Origin: an uncultured Eisenbergiella sp.
GTDB lineage: Bacteria > Bacillota > Clostridia > Lachnospirales > Lachnospiraceae
Reading direction: 5' to 3'
Length of the DNA stretch: 39,728 nt
Assembly: GCA_947627215.1 (NCBI GenBank)
Contig: CANQVD010000036.1
Span: 1-39,728, forward strand
Under the pieces are notes generated by a model. It made no database searches. It saw only the letters and a program-made list of their open reading frames with translations, and had not been told where the DNA came from. The position numbers were made by a program, and so were the translations under genes. Of the stretch, positions 1 through 8,607 are shown piece after piece. Position 1 is the stretch's first letter. Each line of letters opens with the position of its first letter.

Positions 1-221
1 TGGGCTGGCGGTCTCCTGCTCAGGCACTGAAGGATTACAGGGCGGGACAGTGTAACACATGATTGACAAACCTACAGGAATTCGATCTGCAGCCTCTGCA
101 GCCTGTTCTGTGTCTCATTGCAAACAACCCGTCAGTAATAACACCATTCTGCAGTCCAGGCAAAACTGAAATAACTGTGAATGCAGAACGGGACGCCACT
201 GCCTGTTCTCCACTGTCCTTT
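1..221. other. left edge, no gene recognised
   Basis: No convincing reading frame was found on either strand in this stretch. The only structure seen is an AT-rich perfect inverted repeat, CTTTTTAAAG at 218-227 and CTTTAAAAAG at 231-240 with a 3-nt loop, which overlaps the stop codon of the hydrolase gene. It lacks a GC-rich stem, so it is at best a weak terminator. Confidence 0.4.
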
Positions 222-1271
222 TTAAAGATTCTTTAAAAAGAAATCAAAGCCCTTATCTCCATCAGAAACTCTATGGTCATTTTCCCCGATATGAAAGGCC
301 AGAAGTCCATCTGCCCCGGCCGCATGATAAAAAGGTTTTAAACGGTCAAACTCCGCCTGCGACTGATTTATGGGAAAAAACTCGTCATTGATACCGTTTT
401 CAATAAAAAGCGCACGGGGGGCAATCAGCGCAGCAACCTCGGCATCAAAAAATGTATTCGCCGAGTCCTGCCAAAGCCAGTCAGGCTTACAGCCGGCCGC
501 CGCTGTGTCTGAACAAAAGCGATTGCAGAAAAAGCAGGATGCGAACGTTGTCCTTATTCTGGGCTCCGCAGCGGAGATGTAAAGCGCATAAAAGGCTCCG
601 TAGGAAAGCCCCATTATGCCGATATGATCCGGATTTATCGGTTCACAGGCTACCAGATAATCGATGGCTCTGCAGACACTGAAAATCTCCAAAGCCGCAA
701 TACTGCTCCCCAGCGCTTTCAGTCTGGCGTCCAGAAATTGCCGCGTCCCCGGTTCCATACCGTCACACTTCCACAGGAGAAACTGAGGCATATAAACGGT
801 ACATCCCCGTTCCAAAAAGCGTCCCGCCATATTGCAGTATTGCTCACATTTATAATCGCCGTGGGCGATCAAATCCTCAACACAATATCCCCCGCCCGGA
901 TTCACAATGACCAACGATTTCTTTTCGTCCCGTTCCTGCGGTTCAAAAAGAAGTCCCGGGAACCATAAATCGGGCAGTGTTTCAAGACACAGGCGATATA
1001 TTTTCAAAGCACCGGTATTTTCCACCAATCGTTTACGAAAACTGGGAAAACTGTGGACAGCATGATCCAGGGGCCACCCCAGCATGGCAAGATACTTCGC
1101 ACGATAACTTTCGCGGTTCATGCTCAGATTCTCAGGTGAAAGAAACAAATCCCGGATATGCTTGGCTTCTTCACTTTTCCGGCAAATAAGGCTGACAATG
1201 CCATTATAATACGTCCGTCTTTCCTCTGCTCCATCCGCATTGCTGAGGCTGATTTTGCTGTAGGGAATCAT
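222..1271 (-). CDS. alpha/beta hydrolase (dienelactone hydrolase / prolyl-oligopeptidase-like)
   Basis: Predicted 349-aa cytoplasmic serine hydrolase; no signal peptide or membrane segment. The nucleophile elbow is GLSYG with Ser223. Asp297 (in GINDEFFP) and His333 (in NDHRV) are placed correctly to complete a catalytic triad, and an oxyanion-type NPGGGY stretch lies near residues 124-129. The first ~110 residues form an extra N-terminal segment, as in several esterases and acetyl-xylan-esterase-like enzymes. The ATG is preceded by GGAGATGGTGAC. The gene is divergent from the LacI-type regulator gene, which suggests that regulator controls it. Beside a glycan locus, de-esterification of a carbohydrate is a reasonable guess, but the substrate cannot be read from sequence. 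Confidence 0.8.
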   Translation of the reverse strand: MIPYSKISLSNADGAEERRTYYNGIVSLICRKSEEAKHIRDLFLSPENLSMNRESYRAKYLAMLGWPLDHAVHSFPSFRKRLVENTGALKIYRLCLETLPDLWFPGLLFEPQERDEKKSLVIVNPGGGYCVEDLIAHGDYKCEQYCNMAGRFLERGCTVYMPQFLLWKCDGMEPGTRQFLDARLKALGSSIAALEIFSVCRAIDYLVACEPINPDHIGIMGLSYGAFYALYISAAEPRIRTTFASCFFCNRFCSDTAAAGCKPDWLWQDSANTFFDAEVAALIAPRALFIENGINDEFFPINQSQAEFDRLKPFYHAAGADGLLAFHIGENDHRVSDGDKGFDFFLKNL

Positions 1272-1326
1272 AAGTCACCATCTCCTTTTCTTTTTCATTG
1301 GTTTCTTTTTCGTTCAATGACGTCTA

Positions 1327-1355
1327 TTGATGATACTATAAATAAATGCTATAAT
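1327..1355 (+). promoter_or_regulatory. sigma-70-type promoter of the LacI/SBP regulator
   Basis: TTGATG at 1327-1332 and TATAAT at 1350-1355 are separated by exactly 17 nt. The expected start of transcription is about 30 nt before the GGGAGG ribosome site of the regulator gene. A TCATTG...CAATGA inverted repeat with a 14-nt spacer lies just upstream (about 1296-1321) and might be an operator shared with the divergent hydrolase gene. Confidence 0.6.
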
Positions 1356-1392
1356 AACTTCAGATTAAATCAGCATATCCGGGAGGAAACCA

Positions 1393-3651
1393 ATGGCAAC
1401 CATAAAAGATGTGGCAAAAAAAGCGGGAGTCTCCATTGCCACCGTTTCCTATTATATTAACCATAAACCCGTTTCAGAGGAAAAATCCGTCCGGATTGCG
1501 GCTGCTATTCGGGACCTGAATTACGTTATCCAGAGCCCGGGGAGGGATCTTCGCACCCGAAAAAATCGTATGATTGGAATCGTCTTTCCGAACATTTCCG
1601 ATCCCTATTATGAAAAAATTATTCAGAGCATAAAGGTTTATCTGGCACAGCACAACCGGCTGTTCAGTTTGATTTTCTCCGATAACGATCCTGATTATGA
1701 AACCCAAATCCTACAGGATTTCATCGGGCGCAAATATGCCGGTATTCTTCTGTACTCCTGCCAGCCGGATCACCCGCAGGTCTTTTCCATGCTTCAACAC
1801 AGCGGAATCCCTTTTGTTCTGATCGACCGAAAACCGGAGGGCTCTCATTATAACTATGTCAGTTGTGATAATTATTCGCTCTTTCATGAACTGACAATTA
1901 CCAGCCTCCGTAGAATACATGTGGATCCGATATTGATCTGCGGCCCCACCAGCTATTCTGAAAACCAGGCTGCCTGTGAAGGATTTACGGATGCTTCCGG
2001 TTCCGTAAAACATACCGAACCGCGTATCATTGTCGCCGACGCGCAAAGTCGGGAAGAAGGTTTTCGCATCGGTATGGAGCTCTGCCATATCCAACAGCCT
2101 CCATATATCCTGTTCAGTACTTCCTTTCTCCTGGCGGAGGGCCTTCTTTACGCCATGCGTCTCAACCATATAAATCTTGACAAAGATCTTTTTCTCACTA
2201 CAGCGGGCGACTGCGAAGATGATGTTTTCTACAACGATCCTCTGATTCACAAAACTTCTCGCCCTACCTTCCGCATCGGTGAAACTGCCGCACGTATTCT
2301 GCTGGAAAACATCCAGTCGTCACAGGATTTTGTTCCCAAGAGTCTCACCATTCTGGGGAAAACCGACTCATGCAATATTACGGAAAGCTCTTTTCAGCCA
2401 GTCCCCGTCCTGCCATCCTGCATACAACTTCACATGCTGGCGGAAGAAGGATATGACTTACGGACGCTGACCGCTGACTTCTACGCCAGAGAACATATTA
2501 CCGTCAAAATCACCTGTGTTCCACCAGAACAACTCTATCAGGCCATCGACAGCGAACTGGCGCACAAGAGTGCTTCCTTTGATATTCTCTCCTTCGATAT
2601 GCCCTATATCGCGGACTTCGCCAAACGAGAATATCTGTTGCCTCTGGATTCTTTGGGCAACTCTTTTCATATCGCCGGCGAAAAATACGTGCCCGGCACT
2701 CTGGATCCTTCATGCCGTTATGGGGGCCATTATTATGCGCTGCCTCATATGTCAAGCACACAGCTTTTATTTTACCGCAAGGATTTCTTTGCAGATGAAA
2801 GCGCGCGCCATCATTTTGAAAAACAATACCAGGTTCCCCTCACAATACCGGTCAACTGGCAACAATACAATCGGATATCTTCTTTTTTCACGCGTGCTTT
2901 CAATCCTCATTCTCCGTCCTCCTACGGAAACGCTACAGATTTTTACTATTCCTCGTTGTCCGTATGCGCCTTCTGGAACCGGCTCTTCGCCAGTCCCAAT
3001 CATCCGGTCCATCCGGTCACCAGGCAGTTGGAACTGACTTCTCCTACCGCTGTAAAATCTCTTCGAATCCTTTTGGACAGCATTCGCTCTGCTTTTCCGG
3101 ATATTCATCTCCATCCCATGGATTGCATCCGCAAGCTGATCGACGGAGAAGTATGTATGGTCATTACCTTTTTTAACCATGCCAGAGAAATACGGCATCC
3201 TTCTTTGTTCGGTAAAATCGGCTGCGCCCATATCCCCGGCGGGGCCCCGGTTCTGGGCGGCTGGGTCCACGGGATCAATCGCTACTCCCGGCATCCGGAA
3301 GAAGCACTGCGCTATATTCAATGGGCGTCATCCGATCATCTCGCTGTCCCGCAGGCCATTTTAAGCGGCCAATCCCCACATTTAAATGCGTATCATGACT
3401 ACAATCTGCTTTCCCAATATCCCTGGCTTTCTGTAGCGCTGCAAGCCTATAATCTTGCAAAAACCAGGCAGTTCGTCATAAATTCCCACGGCAGAAATAT
3501 TTCCGCCAGAAATGTAGAATATAATCTTGCCAGTGAAATCACCCGTCTGGCAGACAAAACAGTTGCCGGTCACATCCCTGATGATACGGAAATTCTTCAG
3601 GCGCTGACACGTATAAAAAACGGACTGTCTGTTCCCACCTTCAGCATGTGA
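1393..3651 (+). CDS. LacI-family regulator fused to a type-2 solute-binding-protein domain
   Basis: A 752-aa protein, about twice the usual LacI length (~340 aa). Residues 1-50 are a clear LacI helix-turn-helix (TIKDVAKKAGVSIATVSYYI). Residues ~58-330 are the periplasmic-binding-protein-type-1 sensor fold. Residues ~345-740 resemble a MalE/UgpB-type extracellular solute-binding protein, for example FDILSFDMPYIADFA, GGHYYALPHMSSTQLLFYRKDFF and HPEEALRYIQWAS. There is no signal peptide, so the binding domain should work in the cytoplasm as a second sugar sensor. The start follows GGGAGGAAACCA. It faces the response regulator gene tail to tail with 14 nt between stops. Likely targets are the flanking hydrolase and glycan genes. 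The three-part architecture is seen directly; the two-ligand sensing is inference. Confidence 0.85.
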   Translation: MATIKDVAKKAGVSIATVSYYINHKPVSEEKSVRIAAAIRDLNYVIQSPGRDLRTRKNRMIGIVFPNISDPYYEKIIQSIKVYLAQHNRLFSLIFSDNDPDYETQILQDFIGRKYAGILLYSCQPDHPQVFSMLQHSGIPFVLIDRKPEGSHYNYVSCDNYSLFHELTITSLRRIHVDPILICGPTSYSENQAACEGFTDASGSVKHTEPRIIVADAQSREEGFRIGMELCHIQQPPYILFSTSFLLAEGLLYAMRLNHINLDKDLFLTTAGDCEDDVFYNDPLIHKTSRPTFRIGETAARILLENIQSSQDFVPKSLTILGKTDSCNITESSFQPVPVLPSCIQLHMLAEEGYDLRTLTADFYAREHITVKITCVPPEQLYQAIDSELAHKSASFDILSFDMPYIADFAKREYLLPLDSLGNSFHIAGEKYVPGTLDPSCRYGGHYYALPHMSSTQLLFYRKDFFADESARHHFEKQYQVPLTIPVNWQQYNRISSFFTRAFNPHSPSSYGNATDFYYSSLSVCAFWNRLFASPNHPVHPVTRQLELTSPTAVKSLRILLDSIRSAFPDIHLHPMDCIRKLIDGEVCMVITFFNHAREIRHPSLFGKIGCAHIPGGAPVLGGWVHGINRYSRHPEEALRYIQWASSDHLAVPQAILSGQSPHLNAYHDYNLLSQYPWLSVALQAYNLAKTRQFVINSHGRNISARNVEYNLASEITRLADKTVAGHIPDDTEILQALTRIKNGLSVPTFSM

Positions 3652-3665
3652 TGATCCCGTCCGCT

Positions 3666-4433
3666 TTAATAATAGCGCTGAAATAATTGCGTAGGTGTCA
3701 TATCCAGTTTATCCTTGAAAATTCGAAACAATTGCCTTTCTGAACGGTATCCCACCTGTGAAGCAATTTCACTTACTGTAAATTTCCGTTCATCCAGCAA
3801 AAGCTCCACCGATTTCTGGAGACGCAGCGTACAGATATAATCAAGATAGGTTATTCCGAGGCCCTTCTTGAACAAATTGCATATAGAATTCTCACTCATT
3901 CTGCTATATTCCGAAAGCAGTGCCAGAGAGATTTCATGTGTATAATTACATTTTACATACCGTATCAATTTTCTCAGAGGATCTGAGAAATCATCCCTGT
4001 TCAGCACGCTGAAAACCTCTTCATATTCATTTAGGAATCGATTGATTTTCGTCTTTTTTTTTGGTTTCAATGCCAAACGTCTGATATTCTCCTCCAGGGC
4101 CAGCCATGCGGAAGACGGTGATTTTATCAGATAATCCATAACCTGGCATTTCAGGGCACGATAAACACATTCAAAACTTTCCGAAGCAGTCAGAATAATA
4201 AAGTTTTCACATAGATTCTTTTTCTTCGCGTTGGCAATCAGAGCAAAGCCATCCATAGATAACAGGCGTATCTCTGTAATCAGGAGATCCGGCACAAAAT
4301 ATTCCATCACCTCCATAGCTTCCTCTGCCGAATACACGCCTACTAACTGAGTCGGTATATCTTTCATTCCCCGAATCCGACCCAGATTATCCCGAACAAA
4401 CTCTTTTTCGGTATCCACCATCAGAATGTTCAT
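3666..4433 (-). CDS. YesN-like AraC-family response regulator with atypical receiver
   Basis: A 255-aa protein with an N-terminal CheY-like receiver (1-~115) and a C-terminal AraC double helix-turn-helix (~155-255). In the receiver the expected phospho-acceptor Asp is Glu54 (ITEIRLLSMDG; the family norm is ITDIRMPGMDG). One of the acidic-pocket pair is also lost (MVDTE instead of VDDE), while the switch Thr (ILTAS) and Lys (YLIKS) remain. It may therefore be locked in an active-like state or be regulated without phosphorylation. No histidine kinase gene lies in the window. I chose the ATG at 4433, not the in-frame one at 4454, because GGGGGAG sits 6 nt upstream of it. The gene has its own strong promoter. 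Confidence 0.85.
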   Translation of the reverse strand: MNILMVDTEKEFVRDNLGRIRGMKDIPTQLVGVYSAEEAMEVMEYFVPDLLITEIRLLSMDGFALIANAKKKNLCENFIILTASESFECVYRALKCQVMDYLIKSPSSAWLALEENIRRLALKPKKKTKINRFLNEYEEVFSVLNRDDFSDPLRKLIRYVKCNYTHEISLALLSEYSRMSENSICNLFKKGLGITYLDYICTLRLQKSVELLLDERKFTVSEIASQVGYRSERQLFRIFKDKLDMTPTQLFQRYY

Positions 4434-4466
4434 AACAGGCTCCCCCGATTTCATATGTTTGTTTTT

Positions 4467-4495
4467 ATTATAAAAATCGTATTTTTACCTGTCAA
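4467..4495 (-). promoter_or_regulatory. consensus sigma-70 promoter of the response regulator gene
   Basis: On the minus strand TTGACA (4490-4495) and TATAAT (4467-4472) are both perfect consensus hexamers with a 17-nt spacer. Such a strong promoter normally needs a repressor; the palindrome at 4504-4521 lies 8 nt upstream of the -35. Confidence 0.8.
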
Positions 4496-4503
4496 TGAAT
4501 TAT

Positions 4504-4521
4504 TATCTAAACGTTTAGATA
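4504..4521. promoter_or_regulatory. 18-bp perfect palindrome, LacI-family-like operator
   Basis: TATCTAAACGTTTAGATA is fully symmetric and centred on CG, the usual centre of LacI-family operators (AACGTT core). It is just upstream of the response regulator promoter. The LacI-type regulator encoded at 1393-3651 is the obvious candidate to bind it, but that link is inference. Confidence 0.6.
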
Positions 4522-4595
4522 TTGGCTATATTGACAATATTATTATTTTTTCTTTCAGTATATTCAGATTATTTATCGCCTTTTCGCAAAAAACG

Positions 4596-4621
4596 GCCGT
4601 CGATTTAGAAAAATCGACGGC
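4596..4621 (-). terminator. rho-independent terminator of the glycan ABC/glycosidase operon
   Basis: An 11-bp perfect stem (GCCGTCGATTT / AAATCGACGGC) with a 4-nt loop is followed on the minus strand by CGTTTTTTGCG. It lies 13 nt past the stop of the GH95-like gene and ends the operon before the response regulator. Confidence 0.85.
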
Positions 4622-4633
4622 ATCCCGTTTTTC

Positions 4634-7279
4634 TCATTCGAATCGGTCTACACTATAGCTGTGTCCCTTTTCCGCTTGAAAAATAATACATTCTCCATTT
4701 GAATTATCCATTCTCACAGACACCTTTTGTCCCGATTCCAGGTCTGTCACTTCCACATTTTCTCCTTTCCAGGGATTCATCAGAAAACAGGGAATGGATC
4801 TGGCTGCCCTGACCGCGACGGCCTTCACACCGGTTTTATCTCTTGCCGCACTGACTGCGAACCCTCCCCTCGCCAAGAAATCATGAAATGCCACGCAGGT
4901 CCAGTCCGGCACTGCCGGAAACAGATGAATCCTGCCGCTGCGACTGTTCATCAGCCGCTCCGGGGCCTCCGTCAGCTCCCTTGCGAGCATCTCATAATTT
5001 TCAATCCTGACAGCTCCTTTTCCATATGAGCGCGGTATTTCATCTTTGGACGCCCCTGTGAGTACATAAGGTTCCCAGTTTCGCGCAGATCCCAGCGCGT
5101 CACCTGTCCGGGTCATCATATCCTTAATCTCCTGCGCGCTGTCCAGATTGTACTCATCCGCCAGATTCACCGGATAATAACCTGTAAACATAAAATGATC
5201 CCCTCTGGTGAATCTCGGAAATGCCATTTCGTTGCCGCCGATCACAGTCCCGGAACCAACTCTGAAAGTAGGATACGGAGCCAGGTGAGAAGCCACTTCC
5301 AGCCAGCCTGCGGCCTTTTCTGCATCCACTCCCAGAAGCTTTGCCGCTTCCGCCGCTGTCTTCAGCGTCCATTTAAACATGGCAAGCGCCCCTGTAGTAT
5401 TTCTCGTATATTTCAGCTTATAAGATATTCCATAGCTCTCCGTTTCTACCACTGGTTCCAGATTAAACTGTTTTCCATCCCATCCCCGTCTGGCAAATGC
5501 CTCATAAAAGATAGCCAGATCACGAAGCAGAGGATATACCGTTTTCCGCAGACAGTCCTCATCTCCGGTATAATCCCAGAAATTCCAAACAACCTTCATG
5601 ATCTGCGCCGGCACTTCCATAGTAAAATCCAGACAATTATTCTCCATATACCAGGGGCTTTGATATGCAGCGGGCAAATAGCCGTGAGCTGCGCACATGC
5701 CGGGAAGGCCAAATTTCAGTCGTGCCTTCTCCCTGAGAGTATCATGCCATAAAGTCAGCAGCTTCGGCCATTGTCGCTTCGGCTCATACCGATTGCGCAT
5801 GAAATAAGTCCCCTCTGTAAAAAGTTCATTATAGCAGGGAAGAGAGTGCCAGGATTGCGTATCTACGTCGTAGCAGGCATAACTGGCGCTGCCCTCATAT
5901 TTCCCGGGATCCGGATCACAATAACCCATATGTCCGCTTGTCCAGCTCTGATAATCCTCCCCCAAAAAAATCTCCTGTCCCTCTCTTCTCTCCCCTTCTG
6001 TTTGTCCCAATAATATCCGTCCCGCTTCACGCTTTTCGTACAGCGCATTATACCATCCTTCGTTTTCCGCTGTCAGACCTTCAAAGCCCTCCTGCTCAGC
6101 CTCCAACAGCATTTTTTTTGCTCTTTCTTTATAATCGGACGTCTCATTGACCGTCACGATGGCTGTATAGATTCTGACTTTTCCGTTTTCCCCGCCGGAG
6201 ATCTTCGCCTCCGCCGCAACTCCCGGCGCTCCCGCTACATAAGAATAGTTCTGCGCCATCATCTCAAACATTTCCGGATGAGTCGTTGTCCGAATACCCG
6301 GAATCTTTAATACCCCCTGACCATCCCGAGGAATATACGGTGCCGAGCCCAGATTGGTGGCCATATCATAGCATACCGGCCTCTCGCATTCTCCTGAAAC
6401 CAAACTCATCATGACATAGCGAAAGCCCCGCGGGAATGTCGGTTCTGCCGGGAACACCTGCTCTACCCAAAAAAATCTTCCTTCTGCGCCGCATACAGGC
6501 GGCTCAAAATGCCCGTTGATCTCCTTATCCGCCTCAAAATCATAATATTCCACCGGTTCATTCCCATCTGCCGGAGTATATACCACGAATTTCTTATAAC
6601 TGCCATCCTCGTTCTCATAGCGGCGATGTCCCTGGTCCAGACCTCTGTACAACCGAAAAGCCAGTTCTCCCTTCAGGTTTTTCCTGTCAATCTCCATGGC
6701 CGTGATATTCTTCTCCATGCACATCAGATAACGGACATCCAGCTTCTGTCCTTCTTGCTCCAGACTGACACTGACCATTCCATTTTTCATATGCTGTACT
6801 GCTTCCGGCTGTTCTGCTCCTTTCATGCTGGGAGCACGCAAAATCATCTGTCCAACCGGTTTCTGACACGGGAAAGGATATACCTCCGACCAGAGCGCAT
6901 GGTTATATCTCCCTCCTCTTTTATCTAACGCGGCAAACGGCGGACGGGTCATTCCGGCCAGCGGCATATCATCCAATTCCTTATTTTTATCGGAATAGGC
7001 TCCCTCTATGAGATCTTGCATTGTAAAATGATCTTTGTCCACATAACGTCTGTCGATCACATCGGTCTTCAGTAAGCTCAGCGTCAGATTTTCCCCGCCT
7101 CCCCAAAGTGCCGCTTTCGTGGTTCGGGATGTAAGACGCGGATACTCACCCATAATAGAGCCGCCCATACCGCCCGGATGTTCCTTGCAGATCTTTCTCA
7201 CAAATACCGCATCCTTTGCCAACGTTTTCAGAGACGGCGCTTCCTTGAACATATTCTCCAGAATTTGATTTGATTTCAT
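4634..7279 (-). CDS. divergent GH95-like (alpha/alpha)6-barrel glycoside hydrolase
   Basis: An 881-aa protein with no signal peptide, so likely cytoplasmic. The mid region (about 500-700) has the helical-barrel pattern of GH95 enzymes (DYTGDEDCLRKTVYPLLRDL, then a loop PVVETESYGISY where GH95 has its catalytic SPEN). The C-terminus (RIHLFPAVPD... FLARGGFAVSA) copies the GH95 ending (LLPALPPEW...LCARGGYTV). The hallmark NxN-E-MNYW motif is absent, so the catalytic set or substrate may differ. The ATG at 7279 is preferred over the GTG at 7300 because AGGAGAATTCGG precedes it. It lies 24 nt behind the 412-aa gene, ending the importer operon. Function is probably intracellular trimming of the imported glycan; the specificity is unknown. 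Confidence 0.6.
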   Translation of the reverse strand: MKSNQILENMFKEAPSLKTLAKDAVFVRKICKEHPGGMGGSIMGEYPRLTSRTTKAALWGGGENLTLSLLKTDVIDRRYVDKDHFTMQDLIEGAYSDKNKELDDMPLAGMTRPPFAALDKRGGRYNHALWSEVYPFPCQKPVGQMILRAPSMKGAEQPEAVQHMKNGMVSVSLEQEGQKLDVRYLMCMEKNITAMEIDRKNLKGELAFRLYRGLDQGHRRYENEDGSYKKFVVYTPADGNEPVEYYDFEADKEINGHFEPPVCGAEGRFFWVEQVFPAEPTFPRGFRYVMMSLVSGECERPVCYDMATNLGSAPYIPRDGQGVLKIPGIRTTTHPEMFEMMAQNYSYVAGAPGVAAEAKISGGENGKVRIYTAIVTVNETSDYKERAKKMLLEAEQEGFEGLTAENEGWYNALYEKREAGRILLGQTEGERREGQEIFLGEDYQSWTSGHMGYCDPDPGKYEGSASYACYDVDTQSWHSLPCYNELFTEGTYFMRNRYEPKRQWPKLLTLWHDTLREKARLKFGLPGMCAAHGYLPAAYQSPWYMENNCLDFTMEVPAQIMKVVWNFWDYTGDEDCLRKTVYPLLRDLAIFYEAFARRGWDGKQFNLEPVVETESYGISYKLKYTRNTTGALAMFKWTLKTAAEAAKLLGVDAEKAAGWLEVASHLAPYPTFRVGSGTVIGGNEMAFPRFTRGDHFMFTGYYPVNLADEYNLDSAQEIKDMMTRTGDALGSARNWEPYVLTGASKDEIPRSYGKGAVRIENYEMLARELTEAPERLMNSRSGRIHLFPAVPDWTCVAFHDFLARGGFAVSAARDKTGVKAVAVRAARSIPCFLMNPWKGENVEVTDLESGQKVSVRMDNSNGECIIFQAEKGHSYSVDRFE

Positions 7280-7303
7280 CCGAATTCTCCTGTTATCCAC
7301 AGC

Positions 7304-8542
7304 TTATGGATTCGCAAAACATTCTTTTATCACTTCCTCATCCCCATAACCAAAAGGGCATGCATTGCTTCTTTGATTTCCGCTATAGTAACTGCGCCAT
7401 AAAATCGCTCTGTTGTCTTTCGTCAGTTCATACCGCAGAAATTCATCCTTTTTAACCGCTTCCAGCCAGTTCACATTGGGATTATCCCAGATAAAAGGAA
7501 TTTCCTCAGTCAGGCAGCGTCTGGACGGCATCTGCACCCATCCCTCCGGATACCGATCTCTGACCCATCTCCACAAATACTTTAAGAACTGATGCCTGTA
7601 CTCATCACTCTGCAGACTGAACCAGGTAATTTCATCATATCCCCAGGCGTAATGGCTGTAATGATCCGCCACTCCGCGGAACCCGCTGCGTCCAAAATTA
7701 TCCAGCTCCACAATAAAAGGCATACTTTCCGCAGTCCAGCCAGAGGGTGATTTCCCGCCTTTGCTTCTGCCGAAAATGCTGTCATAATACCCCTCTTCCA
7801 CCACGCATTCCATGGGGCGATCCAGGATCTCCTTCAGGCGGATAGGCCATGCATTGTAATCAAAAAGCATCTCCCCATCAACCTCAATACCATGGGTATG
7901 AGCATCACAGAGTACATAATGCCGTCTGGCATATTTTGCCGCGAAATCCCGAATCATCTTCAGCGTCCGCTTCCAATAATAAAAGCCTTCATCCGCTCCG
8001 CCAATCAAATGCACCTGGCCGAAATGGATTCCCTCATAACCGGCCCGTATATAGGCACATGCCCTGTAATAAATCCACATGCGGCTCTCCATCTGCGTAA
8101 TATCCTGTACGGAACAGTCTTTTCCCCAGTGATTTACATATTTTCCCTGCGGATTCAACATTTTTTCATAGGAAAAGCACCTCTTTTCTATCGGCTCGCC
8201 AAACGCCTCAAATACCCATGGCGGAATCGGAACGGTATCAATAAATGACTTTTTAATACACTCAAAAACGCAGGCTTGTAAAACAAAATCCGGGTCTATT
8301 TCATGCGCGCGCAGGGCTCTCTTTTCCGCCACCTTAAAATGTTCCTCTTCATTTGTCTCACTCCAGGCAAACGCCGCGCGTCCGATCAGCTTCGCTCCTT
8401 CATTTTTCAGCATTCTCAGATCATCTTCAAATGTTGCACTGGAAGAAAAGCAATCCTGTCCAAGCCCAGTATGGGTCACCGCATGGGACAGATAGTGATT
8501 CAATACTTCTCTGGAAACAAATCCGTCAAAATAATAATCCAT
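7304..8542 (-). CDS. conserved protein of unrecognised family, possibly glycosidase-like barrel
   Basis: 412 aa, with no signal peptide or membrane helix. I do not recognise the family with certainty. It is rich in Trp, Tyr, His and acidic residues, with stretches such as LCDAHTHGIEVDGEMLFDYNAWP, IHFGQVHLIGGADEG and FIVELDNFGRSG that look like loops at the end of beta strands, in the style of a (beta/alpha)8 enzyme. It starts just after the hairpin that follows the binding-protein gene and ends 24 nt before the GH95-like gene, so it belongs to the glycan operon. A glycan-modifying or glycan-binding enzyme is a guess from context and composition only. Confidence 0.5.
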   Translation of the reverse strand: MDYYFDGFVSREVLNHYLSHAVTHTGLGQDCFSSSATFEDDLRMLKNEGAKLIGRAAFAWSETNEEEHFKVAEKRALRAHEIDPDFVLQACVFECIKKSFIDTVPIPPWVFEAFGEPIEKRCFSYEKMLNPQGKYVNHWGKDCSVQDITQMESRMWIYYRACAYIRAGYEGIHFGQVHLIGGADEGFYYWKRTLKMIRDFAAKYARRHYVLCDAHTHGIEVDGEMLFDYNAWPIRLKEILDRPMECVVEEGYYDSIFGRSKGGKSPSGWTAESMPFIVELDNFGRSGFRGVADHYSHYAWGYDEITWFSLQSDEYRHQFLKYLWRWVRDRYPEGWVQMPSRRCLTEEIPFIWDNPNVNWLEAVKKDEFLRYELTKDNRAILWRSYYSGNQRSNACPFGYGDEEVIKECFANP

Positions 8543-8571
8543 TTTCCCTTATCCCCTTTTTTTATCTCCTT

Positions 8572-8602
8572 AAAAGACGTGCCCAATGCGGGCACGTCTT
8601 TT
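8572..8602 (-). terminator. intra-operon hairpin / terminator after the binding-protein gene
   Basis: A 13-bp perfect stem, AAAAGACGTGCCC at 8572-8584 and GGGCACGTCTTTT at 8590-8602, with a 5-nt loop and a 3' T run on both strands. It sits 5 nt after the stop of the solute-binding protein and 29 nt before the next start. It probably acts as a partial terminator or 3' stabiliser, so that the binding protein is made in excess over the downstream enzymes. Confidence 0.8.
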
Positions 8603-8607
8603 CATCT

